A DNA stretch of 14,160 nt, taken from assembly GCA_023300205.1 (NCBI GenBank), contig JALZVD010000199.1, positions 1 to 14,160 on the forward strand, written 5' to 3'. Within the stretch, counting starts at the first letter, position 1. Every line of letters starts with the position of its first letter. Made by a program: the position numbers and the translations under genes. The DNA comes from Akkermansiaceae bacterium. GTDB lineage: Bacteria; Verrucomicrobiota; Verrucomicrobiia; Verrucomicrobiales; Akkermansiaceae. The notes below the pieces were generated by a model, which was given only the letters and a program-made list of their open reading frames with translations, was not told the origin of the DNA and searched no databases. Positions 6,967-13,322 of this stretch are shown here, one piece after another.

Positions 6967-7069
6967 TTTTTTAATGCGCTAGGTTTCAGGATATTATATG
7001 ACTGAAAACTGGATTTCAAGGGTGCTTCAAGTTTTAAAGCTTGAAGTACCCTTAAATCGCATTAAAAGA
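6967..7069 (+). other. Three-way-junction RNA element between tuf and tRNA-Trp
   Basis: The whole stretch folds by hand into three abutting helices. P1 is TTTTTTAATGCG (6967-6978) with CGCATTAAAAGA (7058-7069), 12 bp with one G-U. P2 is 6979-6989 with 7002-7012, 10 pairs including one G-U, one G-A mismatch and a 12-nt loop. P3 is 7013-7031 with 7040-7057, 18 pairs with one bulged C and one G-U, closed by a small loop. No base is left unpaired at the junction. No T-tract follows, so it is not a standard terminator. It lies 17 nt after the tuf stop. I do not recognise it as a known family. An RNA processing site, an mRNA 3'-end stabiliser or a small mobile-element relic are the options. Confidence 0.6.
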
Positions 7070-7131
7070 ACTGCCCCACTTGACAACAAATCAAGAGGCA
7101 AACAGAAGTAAAGAGGAGTATTAAAACAAAC

Positions 7132-7207
7132 AGGGTTGTAGCTCAATTGGTAGAGTAGTGGTCTCCAAAACCATTGGTTGAGAGTTCGAGTCTCTCCGGC
7201 CCTGCCA
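7132..7207 (+). tRNA. tRNA-Trp (anticodon CCA)
   Basis: A full cloverleaf. The acceptor AGGGTTG (7132-7138) pairs with CGGCCCT (7197-7203, two G-U pairs), with discriminator G7204 and an encoded CCA. The D-arm is GCTC/GAGT. The anticodon stem GTGGT/ACCAT has loop CTCCAAA, giving anticodon CCA (7165-7167). The T-arm is GAGAG-TTCGAGT-CTCTC. It lies 26 nt before secE. tRNA-Trp next to secE-nusG is a common bacterial arrangement, which supports the call. Confidence 0.97.
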
Positions 7208-7233
7208 CTCCTTAACAAAACAAATAACAAAAC

Positions 7234-7458
7234 ATGTTTCAAAAGATTTCAACATTCATCGGCGAAGTAAGGGGCGAACTCCGCAAGGCTACATGGCCTT
7301 GGGATCCGGATCCAAAAGCCAAAGGCCTAAAGAAATACAAAGAGCTCGTTGACTCCACAGTCGTAGTCATGATCGCTATTGTCCTTCTCGCTGGATTTGT
7401 TGCAATCTCTGATCTCCTTCTATCAAAAGCAATCAAGTTCATCTCAACTAGCTTCTAA
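7234..7458 (+). CDS. secE: Preprotein translocase subunit SecE
   Basis: A 74-residue single-span SecE, the small essential subunit that clamps SecY in the inner-membrane translocon. An amphipathic N-terminal helix carries the signature EVRGELRKATWP (11-22). One transmembrane helix runs from about 41 to 63 (STVVVMIAIVLLAGFVAISDLLL). Between them the segment WDPDPKAKGLKKYKELVD (23-40) is longer than in the usual short SecE, where about ten residues link the WP motif to the membrane. It lies downstream of tRNA-Trp and upstream of nusG, the near-universal order. No Shine-Dalgarno motif is present. Confidence 0.95.
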   Translation: MFQKISTFIGEVRGELRKATWPWDPDPKAKGLKKYKELVDSTVVVMIAIVLLAGFVAISDLLLSKAIKFISTSF

Positions 7459-7533
7459 ACAACTAGCTAAAGACAAACGATAAGCCTACAGTTTTACAAC
7501 AATCTCATCTCAACGATAATCTAACACAATCAG

Positions 7534-8109
7534 ATGCCAAAAATTCCACCACCTAACAAGCAATGGTACGTAGTTCACGTTCTCTCAGGTCAAGAGCAGC
7601 GCGTGCGTGACCGTATTTTGCGTATGGTCGAAACAGAAGAAATGGGCGACTTCATCTACGAAGTCCTAGTTCCTCAAGAAATCGTCTCAGCTGTTGGTAA
7701 AGGTGGTGAGAAAAAGGAAAGAAAGAAGAAATTCTATCCTGGCTACATCATCGTTAACATGAATCTCTACACAGAGGATGGTCAACTCCAAGAAAATACT
7801 TGGTATTTCATGAAAGAAACAGATGGCATTATCGGCTACGCTGGAACTAAAAATGAACCCATCCCTATGCGCCAACGTGAAGTTGACGCCATGCTCGCAC
7901 AGATAAAGGAGCGTGAAGAAAACATCCGCCCTGCTATCGCATTCGAAGTAGGAGACGAAGTTAAAGTATCTGATGGTCCATTCCAAAGCCAAACAGGCAT
8001 CGTGGAAGAGATCGACGAAGAAAAAGGAAAACTACGCGTGTCAGTGACCATCTTCGGTCGCGCCACACCTGTAGAACTCGAATTTTGGCAGGTAGAAGCT
8101 GGTGAGTAA
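7534..8109 (+). CDS. nusG: Transcription termination/antitermination factor NusG
   Basis: A 191-residue NusG, which binds RNA polymerase, promotes processive elongation and links it to Rho and the ribosome. The NGN domain covers about 10-125 (WYVVHVLSGQEQRV, KKKFYPGYIIVNM). The KOW domain covers about 137-190 and is very typical (DEVKVSDGPF, GIVEEID, VSVTIFGRATPVELEF). A lysine-rich loop GKGGEKKERKKK (56-67) precedes the FYPGYI strand. It lies 75 nt after secE and 58 nt before rplK, in one transcription unit. No Shine-Dalgarno motif lies before the ATG. Confidence 0.97.
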   Translation: MPKIPPPNKQWYVVHVLSGQEQRVRDRILRMVETEEMGDFIYEVLVPQEIVSAVGKGGEKKERKKKFYPGYIIVNMNLYTEDGQLQENTWYFMKETDGIIGYAGTKNEPIPMRQREVDAMLAQIKEREENIRPAIAFEVGDEVKVSDGPFQSQTGIVEEIDEEKGKLRVSVTIFGRATPVELEFWQVEAGE

Positions 8110-8167
8110 TTCATCTGCCCACAACATCATCATCACCATAAACTAACATCAAACAATTAGCAAAATC

Positions 8168-8596
8168 ATGGCTAAGGAAGTAAAACAAATTCTAAAACTC
8201 CAGATTCAAGCTGGACAAGCAAACCCGTCACCACCAGTTGGACCAGCACTCGGTCAAGCAGGTGTAAACATCATGGCGTTCTGTAAGGACTTCAACGCTC
8301 AAACTCAGAGCAAAGCAGGAGATCTTCTCCCTGTTGAAATCACTGTATTCAAAGACAGCTCATTCACATTCATCACTAAGCAGCCACCTGCAGCAGTTCT
8401 TCTTAAGAAGGCAGCCAAGATCAAGTCTGGTTCTGGCGAGCCTAACAAGATCAAAGTGGCCACACTTACAAAAGCGCAGCTCCTCGAAGTAGCAGCCATC
8501 AAGATGCCTGACCTCAACGCCAACGATGAAGATGCAGCATGCAGAATCCTCGCAGGAACATGCCGTCAGATGGGAATCACAGTAGAAGGCCTCTAA
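8168..8596 (+). CDS. rplK: 50S ribosomal protein L11
   Basis: A 142-residue L11, the usual length, which binds the GTPase-associated region of 23S rRNA. The N-terminal domain has the conserved [20 protein letters not shown] with the prolines that line the thiostrepton pocket. The C-terminal RNA-binding domain has [11 protein letters not shown] and ends [16 protein letters not shown]. It follows nusG in the canonical order, but the expected rplA does not follow. A strong terminator and an opposite-strand gene come next, so rplK is the last gene of this unit. Confidence 0.98.
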   Translation: MAKEVKQILKLQIQAGQANPSPPVGPALGQAGVNIMAFCKDFNAQTQSKAGDLLPVEITVFKDSSFTFITKQPPAAVLLKKAAKIKSGSGEPNKIKVATLTKAQLLEVAAIKMPDLNANDEDAACRILAGTCRQMGITVEGL

Positions 8597-8610
8597 TTCT
8601 CAGAATTAGA
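8592..8610 (+). other. Short hairpin over the rplK stop codon
   Basis: TCTAATTC (8592-8599) and GAATTAGA (8603-8610) form an 8-bp stem with a TCA loop. The stem includes the TAA stop (8594-8596). It is AT-rich and not followed by a T-run. It may only assist the real terminator 23 nt downstream. Confidence 0.35.
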
Positions 8611-8632
8611 TACTGATAATAAAACAAATTTC

Positions 8633-8662
8633 AAAAGACGTGTCATCAGACACGTCTTTTTT
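8633..8662 (+). terminator. Intrinsic terminator after rplK
   Basis: A 12-bp perfect stem, AAAAGACGTGTC (8633-8644) and GACACGTCTTTT (8649-8660), with loop ATCA and six consecutive T at its 3' end (8657-8662). It has a GC-rich core and a proper U-tract. It closes the tRNA-Thr/tuf/secE/nusG/rplK block. Confidence 0.93.
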
Positions 8663-8755
8663 CGTGCTCTTATATTACGTGATCAAGACAAATAATATAC
8701 TTAGCCGATCAAAAATAATTGCTCGCCTAACACCCCCTGTGCCACACCTTGAAGC

Positions 8756-8995
8756 CTAAACCTTTTCTTCATGAAGAAGATCCAGAACCCTCGTCTCATT
8801 GGCAAACGGGTCACGGAAATAGATCAAAACATGCCTCTTGATCACCTTAAACTGAATAGGCTCCCCATTAAGACCTAACTCATAATGATCCCCTAATGTA
8901 GCAGGATAGTTCTCCAACTTCTGGAGAAACCATAGCACAGCAGAACTATCCTTCATCAACCTTAGCGCATTCTCAGCATCATTATGTAGTATCAT
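8756..8995 (-). CDS. Small hypothetical protein (79 aa)
   Basis: A 79-residue protein that I do not recognise. It has no signal peptide or membrane segment. The N-terminal half is helical and mixed-charge (NDAENALRLMKDSSAVLWFLQKL). The C-terminal half looks like beta strands with basic residues (IQFKVIKRHVLIYFRD, ETRVLDLLH), loosely like the C-terminal sheet of ParE/RelE toxins. However, the usual N-terminal pattern and an antitoxin partner are missing, so this stays a guess. It starts 39 nt after the stop of the C39-like peptidase gene and may share its transcript. No Shine-Dalgarno motif is present. Confidence 0.55.
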   Translation of the reverse strand: MILHNDAENALRLMKDSSAVLWFLQKLENYPATLGDHYELGLNGEPIQFKVIKRHVLIYFRDPFANETRVLDLLHEEKV

Positions 8996-9034
8996 GATTT
9001 AAGAAATACTATACTGAACTAATCAAATACCCTA

Positions 9035-10426
9035 CTACTTAGTCGGCGGTAGCACCAAAATAGCATTTGTCATACTGAACGCCTTTCCTGCATCCATAGT
9101 CTTCTTACCATGCCCTCGCCCCCATGAATCACTATAAATAAGCTCTTTCTTCTCACTATTATAACCTATGATAAGCCGCATATGCCCCCCTCTAGCCTGT
9201 GGTAAACCAGGCTCAGGAAATAAACCTAGCTGTAGACACCACCCCACTGGAACCCCTTGGTCAATATATTCTTTGATCTTACTTAGAAACCTAGAAAAAG
9301 AATTTTTCTCCATCATCACTGTCCGGAACGTCTCTGGATCACAATTCCCAGTAAAGTGACTTAAGCTAATATGCTGCTTACTAGAAACCCTTGCATAAGC
9401 CTTCTCCCCTTTAATCGGTATAGACTTTTTACCCATCTTTTTAGCAAGTTGTTGATAAGAATTCACATCACGCATCATCTCCTTCACCCCATTTTGATAA
9501 GTCCTATAGTCCAGATTACTATCACTCATCCCCTTCGGATACTCATACAGAATATTCACCCTAGAATTTAACTGGCTAGTAACCTTCTTTAGAGACCCCA
9601 CCATCTCTCTCAACGAAGTCCCCCCGCTTGCGCTAGACCCTGCAAGCTGAGCGATCTCATGCTGATCAGTCGTCCTACCATAATATTGATAAATCCTGGC
9701 TGCAGATGCACACGCACAATACCCCTTCTTACCTTGATCAATCATAGGAATATTATCAATATAGATATCACCAGAGCTCTTATCTCTAACTACATTTGCC
9801 CTCAGAGAAGCCCTATTCGCAGTCGACTCCCCACGACCAGCCATCTTTGATGACATCACTCTTAGTCTTAAAAATTCAGCCCCACTGCGGGAACTAGATT
9901 GCTCTAGTTGAAACGCACTACCATTAGACTCCCATGTATTACTAATTAAATTGACAGTCCCTTTGCCCTCTAACTTCCTAGGCTGAACAGAAAGCTCCTC
10001 GGATAATGCACTCCTTAACTTACCAGCCAAACCACTAAACTGATCCATCGCAATAACACCATTATCTCCCCTATTATAAAAAGAAATGGATACCCCCCTT
10101 ACATAACCTTCATCATCGGATATCAAAACCGTCTCACCAGCATTGATTCCTAGCATCTTAAAGCCCTTCCCTACCGATCGCAGACTACTCATTGCAGCTG
10201 ACTGCCACTTAAAGCCAAACTTCTTATTTACAGGATGCTTCTCAAAATCAGAAATCTTAGTTTGCCATAAAGCCCTATCAAATACAAATGGCTTTATTTC
10301 CACTGGATTTACTACCTTTTCAGGAACCCGCTTCTTAGTTTGTTTCTTCTTCTTTTTCTGAGCATCAGCAACACCACTCAATAATAAACCACAGATACAC
10401 ACACTGGAAATAAAAAACTTATACAT
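9035..10426 (-). CDS. Secreted C39-like (papain-fold) cysteine peptidase
   Basis: A protein of 463 residues from the ATG at 10426; a TTG three codons earlier is less likely. In numbering from that TTG (subtract 3 for the ATG), the signal peptide is 4-25 (cleavage near ADA|Q), followed by a lysine-rich linker (KKKKKQTKKR, 27-36). An unrecognised domain covers about 50-210. The C39-like catalytic domain then spans about 225-465. The oxyanion Gln is Q234, and C240 in CACASAARIYQYYG aligns with the CGxA start helix of C39 peptidases. The His is H418 in GGHMRLIIGYN, and D436 is in YSDSWG. All three catalytic residues are present, so activity is likely. It acts outside the cytoplasm; the target is unknown. 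No ABC transporter neighbours it, so it is not the bacteriocin-exporter type. Confidence 0.82.
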   Translation of the reverse strand: MYKFFISSVCICGLLLSGVADAQKKKKKQTKKRVPEKVVNPVEIKPFVFDRALWQTKISDFEKHPVNKKFGFKWQSAAMSSLRSVGKGFKMLGINAGETVLISDDEGYVRGVSISFYNRGDNGVIAMDQFSGLAGKLRSALSEELSVQPRKLEGKGTVNLISNTWESNGSAFQLEQSSSRSGAEFLRLRVMSSKMAGRGESTANRASLRANVVRDKSSGDIYIDNIPMIDQGKKGYCACASAARIYQYYGRTTDQHEIAQLAGSSASGGTSLREMVGSLKKVTSQLNSRVNILYEYPKGMSDSNLDYRTYQNGVKEMMRDVNSYQQLAKKMGKKSIPIKGEKAYARVSSKQHISLSHFTGNCDPETFRTVMMEKNSFSRFLSKIKEYIDQGVPVGWCLQLGLFPEPGLPQARGGHMRLIIGYNSEKKELIYSDSWGRGHGKKTMDAGKAFSMTNAILVLPPTK

Positions 10427-10444
10427 CCCAAACAATTACACTGA

Positions 10445-10472
10445 AAAATAGATCACCGCAACAATCTATTTT
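10445..10472 (-). repeat. 9-bp inverted repeat in the leader of the peptidase gene
   Basis: AAAATAGAT (10445-10453) and ATCTATTTT (10464-10472) are perfect inverted arms separated by 10 nt, 18 nt upstream of the peptidase ATG. It may be a repressor operator or a weak AT-rich hairpin in the 5' leader. No promoter could be placed convincingly around it. Confidence 0.35.
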
Positions 10473-10608
10473 CGCCAGAATGAATATTGAACGTAAATCA
10501 ATAAGTAATGTCTACCACTATAAGAAACAGTAATTAAGCCTTTGTGTGTGCTAAATTGCTTTCCCTCAAGTTAGGGTCTTACAGGAATTGTTCCCTGTTT
10601 ATCCCGCA

Positions 10609-10650
10609 GGCAAGGTAGATCGCAATTTAACCATTGCGGTCTGCCTTACC
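10609..10650 (-). other. Long imperfect hairpin over the end of the glycosylase gene
   Basis: CGCAAT (10621-10626) pairs with ATTGCG (10633-10638) and AAGGTAGA (10612-10619) with TCTGCCTT (10640-10647). GG/CC pairs follow beyond one more mismatch, about 16 bp in all, with the TAA stop in the loop. No T-run follows on the minus strand, so it is more a 3'-end structure than a proven terminator. Confidence 0.4.
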
Positions 10651-11379
10651 CTTAGCCCAAATACCCTGCTCTTCTAATTGCTTCCTTGCTGCTTCAGCCC
10701 AGCCTCTATTTGCTGCTGGTGACGCCGGTGAAGGATGAAGCACCTTACCTATCTTCCCTTTATAAGCAGGTAAATGCTCTTGAACAGTTGCCTTCAATCG
10801 CTTCTCAGCAAATGCCCCAACCCCGACCAAGAACTCAGGCTGCATTTCCTGTATCAACTGAGCTAGGTGCCAGCGACAAGCTACATCCACAGGACCTGAC
10901 TCAGCGCGTGACAACTTATCAGGAGTAATATTTTTCCCCGTCTCACCCATCCAAACTAAGGGACAAAAATTCGCAACAAAATGCTCTGCAAAAAAATCAT
11001 CAGGATCAGGATACAACTCTGAAAATAGCCCCCACAGCCTCTTACCACTGACTTCAGAACGAGGACAACCAAAACCTTGAATAGGCCGCTTAGGATGCTC
11101 ATTCTCAGGCGCTGCCACCAACGTACTAATTCCCATCCAGTCAGACACAGCCGCTACCTCCCCAAAAGGAACCCCCGTTTGAGCCATACCCCAAGGCCCA
11201 GGATTCATCCCCAAGAAAAGCACACGCTTCTTACCACCTCCAAATTTCTCTAAATAAATCTCATGAGGCTCCCAAGCATACACCAAAGGATTATATACAT
11301 GTGTCACCGGAGCAGAGAACCTTAAGACACCTAGATCCTTAATCAGTTTCTTTGCTACCTTCTTCAATTTTTCTGACAT
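10627..11379 (-). CDS. SMUG1-type uracil-DNA glycosylase
   Basis: A 250-residue member of the uracil-DNA glycosylase superfamily, family 3 (SMUG1). It removes uracil and oxidised pyrimidines from DNA as the first step of base excision repair. Motif 1 reads G57-M-N59-P-G-P-W-G-M-A-Q-T-G-V-P-F-G73, almost word for word the SMUG1 motif with N59 at the catalytic position. Motif 2 reads H215-P-S-P-A-S-P-A-A-N-R-G-W, the DNA-intercalating/His segment. GCPRSEVSGKRLWGLF (104-119) is another SMUG1 block. It is distinct from UNG, Mug and UDG families 4/5 by these motifs. SMUG1 enzymes have been characterised in bacteria such as Geobacter metallireducens and Opitutus terrae. It follows the PEP-CTERM gene by 49 nt on the same strand. 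Confidence 0.93.
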   Translation of the reverse strand: MSEKLKKVAKKLIKDLGVLRFSAPVTHVYNPLVYAWEPHEIYLEKFGGGKKRVLFLGMNPGPWGMAQTGVPFGEVAAVSDWMGISTLVAAPENEHPKRPIQGFGCPRSEVSGKRLWGLFSELYPDPDDFFAEHFVANFCPLVWMGETGKNITPDKLSRAESGPVDVACRWHLAQLIQEMQPEFLVGVGAFAEKRLKATVQEHLPAYKGKIGKVLHPSPASPAANRGWAEAARKQLEEQGIWAKGKADRNG

Positions 11380-11428
11380 ACTCTATACTACTAAAATCCA
11401 AAGCTAAAGATCATTAACCAATCCCTAA

Positions 11429-12334
11429 TTAAACACGCTTACGTCTCAACAATCCAACTGATGCCGCCATTCCCAAAAGTAAAGTAGATGTTGGCTCAGG
11501 AATAGCATCCGGCTCTATAGTAGATGCCAGATCATAGAAGTCCCCAGCTACAGGTGTGCTAGATGTTGGCGTTCCAGTAGCTTTATCCAGAACCACATAC
11601 TCATTTGACTCAAATTGATTAGCGAACAACGCATTCTCAATTGCGTTATAAGCGATCTGGTAAGCTCTTGCATTGGGTGAATTATTCTGACTGATTACCG
11701 TGACTTTTTTATCAGTCTCGTTAAGATCAATACTCCAAAAATAAGCTCCATCACCAAAACTTCCATTCACAGAAGTACTGCTACCATACAAAATACCTGT
11801 TGAATTATCCACAGCTATATCGCCAAAGTCGCCAAACGACTCCCAACCAACAGGCAGCTCAACATTAAGCTGACTATGAGATAAAATACTTAACCCATCA
11901 GAGGTGAAATCCACAGCATAGATATCAGTTGCCTGTTGAGGAATCATCCCAGCCACATTTGATGGTAACTCAGGAGAGTAATAATATGTCCCATTATAAA
12001 AATCTGCTCCACCACTAAGCGTAAAAGCATCAGGCATTCCATGATTTGTCAGATCAGCGATCATCACATTACTAGCACTAGATACATCATAGGCGTAGAG
12101 ATTAGTTCCATAATGCTCTCCATAGTAATAAACATCAGCTCCTGTATTATAAGCAAATGAATTCGGCACTACCGCGGTCTCTGCTACCTTCGTCGTCGCT
12201 CCATTAGAAGTAATATGGTAGATTGAATTAGCATCCAGAGTTCCATAGCCGTAATCTCCAGTAACACCATAGGTATTAGATAAGGCAATAGGACTAGTGA
12301 GGATAAGGAGAGATAATATTGTTTTTGTTTTCAT
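11429..12334 (-). CDS. PEP-CTERM surface/exported protein with propeller-like repeats
   Basis: A 301-residue exported protein. It has a signal peptide at about 1-22 (MKTKTILSLLILTSPIALS). The C-terminal PEP-CTERM sorting tail has P279-E-P281, the hydrophobic segment TSTLLLGMAASVGLL (282-296) and basic RRKR at 297-300. The tail is cut by an exosortase, which is not in this window. The body is rich in Y, G, N, S and T. It has recurring blocks such as NSIYHIT, NLYAYDV, DIYAVDF and AYFWSID, each followed by short strands, consistent with a beta-propeller (inference). No catalytic residues are recognised. It is likely a cell-surface or extracellular-matrix protein. The low G on the + strand matches its neighbours, so nothing suggests recent transfer. 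Confidence 0.88.
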   Translation of the reverse strand: MKTKTILSLLILTSPIALSNTYGVTGDYGYGTLDANSIYHITSNGATTKVAETAVVPNSFAYNTGADVYYYGEHYGTNLYAYDVSSASNVMIADLTNHGMPDAFTLSGGADFYNGTYYYSPELPSNVAGMIPQQATDIYAVDFTSDGLSILSHSQLNVELPVGWESFGDFGDIAVDNSTGILYGSSTSVNGSFGDGAYFWSIDLNETDKKVTVISQNNSPNARAYQIAYNAIENALFANQFESNEYVVLDKATGTPTSSTPVAGDFYDLASTIEPDAIPEPTSTLLLGMAASVGLLRRKRV

Positions 12335-12364
12335 AGTAAATTAAATAAATAGTAACTACCTCAT

Positions 12365-12393
12365 CATGTATGTCTGGAATTCGCTTCAGTCAA
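12365..12393 (-). promoter_or_regulatory. Candidate promoter of the PEP-CTERM gene
   Basis: On the minus strand TTGACT (12388-12393) is followed after 17 nt by TACATG (12365-12370). The -35 box is good and the -10 box poor. Transcription would begin about 25 nt before the ATG. Just upstream is the small palindrome GCTTTTAAAGC (12395-12405 region), which may be coincidental. Confidence 0.3.
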
Positions 12394-12524
12394 CGCTTTT
12401 AAAGCTTTAGTAAACTTAACAAAACACACCATTAGCCCATTTCCAATCCACACTATCTAACCTACTAACTACCCCCCAACCACTTCTCACTTGCATTTTT
12501 TATGAGCTAAGGCATGACTTAGAC

Positions 12525-13073
12525 ATGCATCAAGAAATCATACTAGAGCGTGAAGTAGAAGCTGTTCAAATTCCTAGCGGAGACTCCATCACTCTTCCCC
12601 AAGGCACACCTGTAATGATCACTCAGACTCTCGGTGGCACATACACCGTTGCTACCCAAGCTGGGCTAGCCAGAATTTCCTCTACAGATATCGATGCCCT
12701 CGGAATAGACCCTAATGAACAAGCCGAAAAATCTGCTCAATCTGAAGCTCTCAAAGATGCCCCGCTTGAAGACCAAGTCTGGGCAGCTCTTAAAGAAGTG
12801 TATGATCCTGAAATCCCAGTTGATATTGTCAACCTAGGTCTCGTCTACGACTGCCTCCTAGAGAAAGCAGACAGTGGCAAAACAAGCGTTAATGTGAAAA
12901 TGACACTCACAGCTCCTGGATGCGGAATGGGACCTGTCATTGCTGCAGACGCACAATCACGTATCATGACCATAGACAGTATCGAAGATGCCACTGTTGA
13001 TCTAGTTTGGGATCCAGTCTGGACTCAAGACATGATCACTGAAGAAGGCAAAATGAAACTTGGTATGGTTTAA
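12525..13073 (+). CDS. sufT: Fe-S cluster assembly protein SufT (MIP18/DUF59 family)
   Basis: A 182-residue protein matching the SufT form of the MIP18 family, which helps mature Fe-S proteins. The N-terminal 65 residues carry a small beta-rich segment (GDSITLPQGTPVMITQTLGGTYTV) found in SufT but not in short MIP18 proteins. The C-terminal MIP18 domain (about 83-180) has DPEIPVDIVNLGLVYD (94-109) and the conserved Cys C133 in TLTAPGCGMG. It ends in WDPVWTQDMITEEGKMKLGM, the family's terminal signature. It stands alone here, whereas sufBCD are often nearby in other genomes. No Shine-Dalgarno motif or clear promoter is seen. Confidence 0.92.
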   Translation: MHQEIILEREVEAVQIPSGDSITLPQGTPVMITQTLGGTYTVATQAGLARISSTDIDALGIDPNEQAEKSAQSEALKDAPLEDQVWAALKEVYDPEIPVDIVNLGLVYDCLLEKADSGKTSVNVKMTLTAPGCGMGPVIAADAQSRIMTIDSIEDATVDLVWDPVWTQDMITEEGKMKLGMV

Positions 13074-13234
13074 TACTTCTCTACCTAAATTCCTACCCAC
13101 TCATTCAGCAACAGTATTTCTTTCTCTGCACAAAGCTGCATAATGAGATAGGCAATCCAATCACTTTATTTTATTGAAAATGTAGTGGTATTTCGTAATT
13201 TATTCATATTTTTTAAACTTTTTTAATGAAATAT

Positions 13235-13263
13235 TTGATTTTCTTAATAATTCGTGCTACAAA
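13235..13263 (+). promoter_or_regulatory. Candidate extended -10 promoter of the last gene
   Basis: TTGATT (13235-13240), a 17-nt spacer and TACAAA (13258-13263), preceded by TG as in extended -10 promoters. The predicted start is near 13270, about 53 nt before the ATG at 13323. The GTG at 13254 falls inside the spacer, which argues against the longer reading of the gene. Confidence 0.5.
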
Positions 13264-13322
13264 CACTAAGAGTTATGAGATCCCTTCCATTCAGTCCAAT
13301 ACCAAATAAATATGTACACGCT

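Noticed and set aside
7018..7053. P3 hairpin as an intrinsic terminator of tuf
   Set aside because: It is followed by AAATCGCATT rather than a T-run, and its bases fit better as one arm of the three-way junction.
6967..7069. MITE-type insertion with terminal inverted repeats
   Set aside because: No target-site duplication longer than a trivial AC is visible, and G-U pairs plus the gap-free junction fit an RNA better. It cannot be excluded without searching the genome for copies.
7080..7108. TTGACA at 7080 as a promoter for tRNA-Trp-secE-nusG-rplK
   Set aside because: The -35 box is perfect, but at 16-18 nt spacing only CAGAAG-like sequence follows, which is a very poor -10. Read-through from tuf or an alternative sigma factor remains possible.
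7113..7212. Leader-trailer pairing around tRNA-Trp like that of tRNA-Thr
   Set aside because: Only AGGAG/CTCCT (5 bp) pairs, with a long unpaired leader between it and the acceptor stem.
8756..8995. RelE/ParE toxin call for the 79-residue protein
   Set aside because: Only the C-terminal strands look vaguely similar. No antitoxin gene adjoins it and key residues cannot be assigned.
13254..13322. GTG start at 13254 (or ATG at 13275) for the last gene
   Set aside because: The GTG lies within the candidate promoter spacer, and both starts would bury the signal peptide that begins at 13323.
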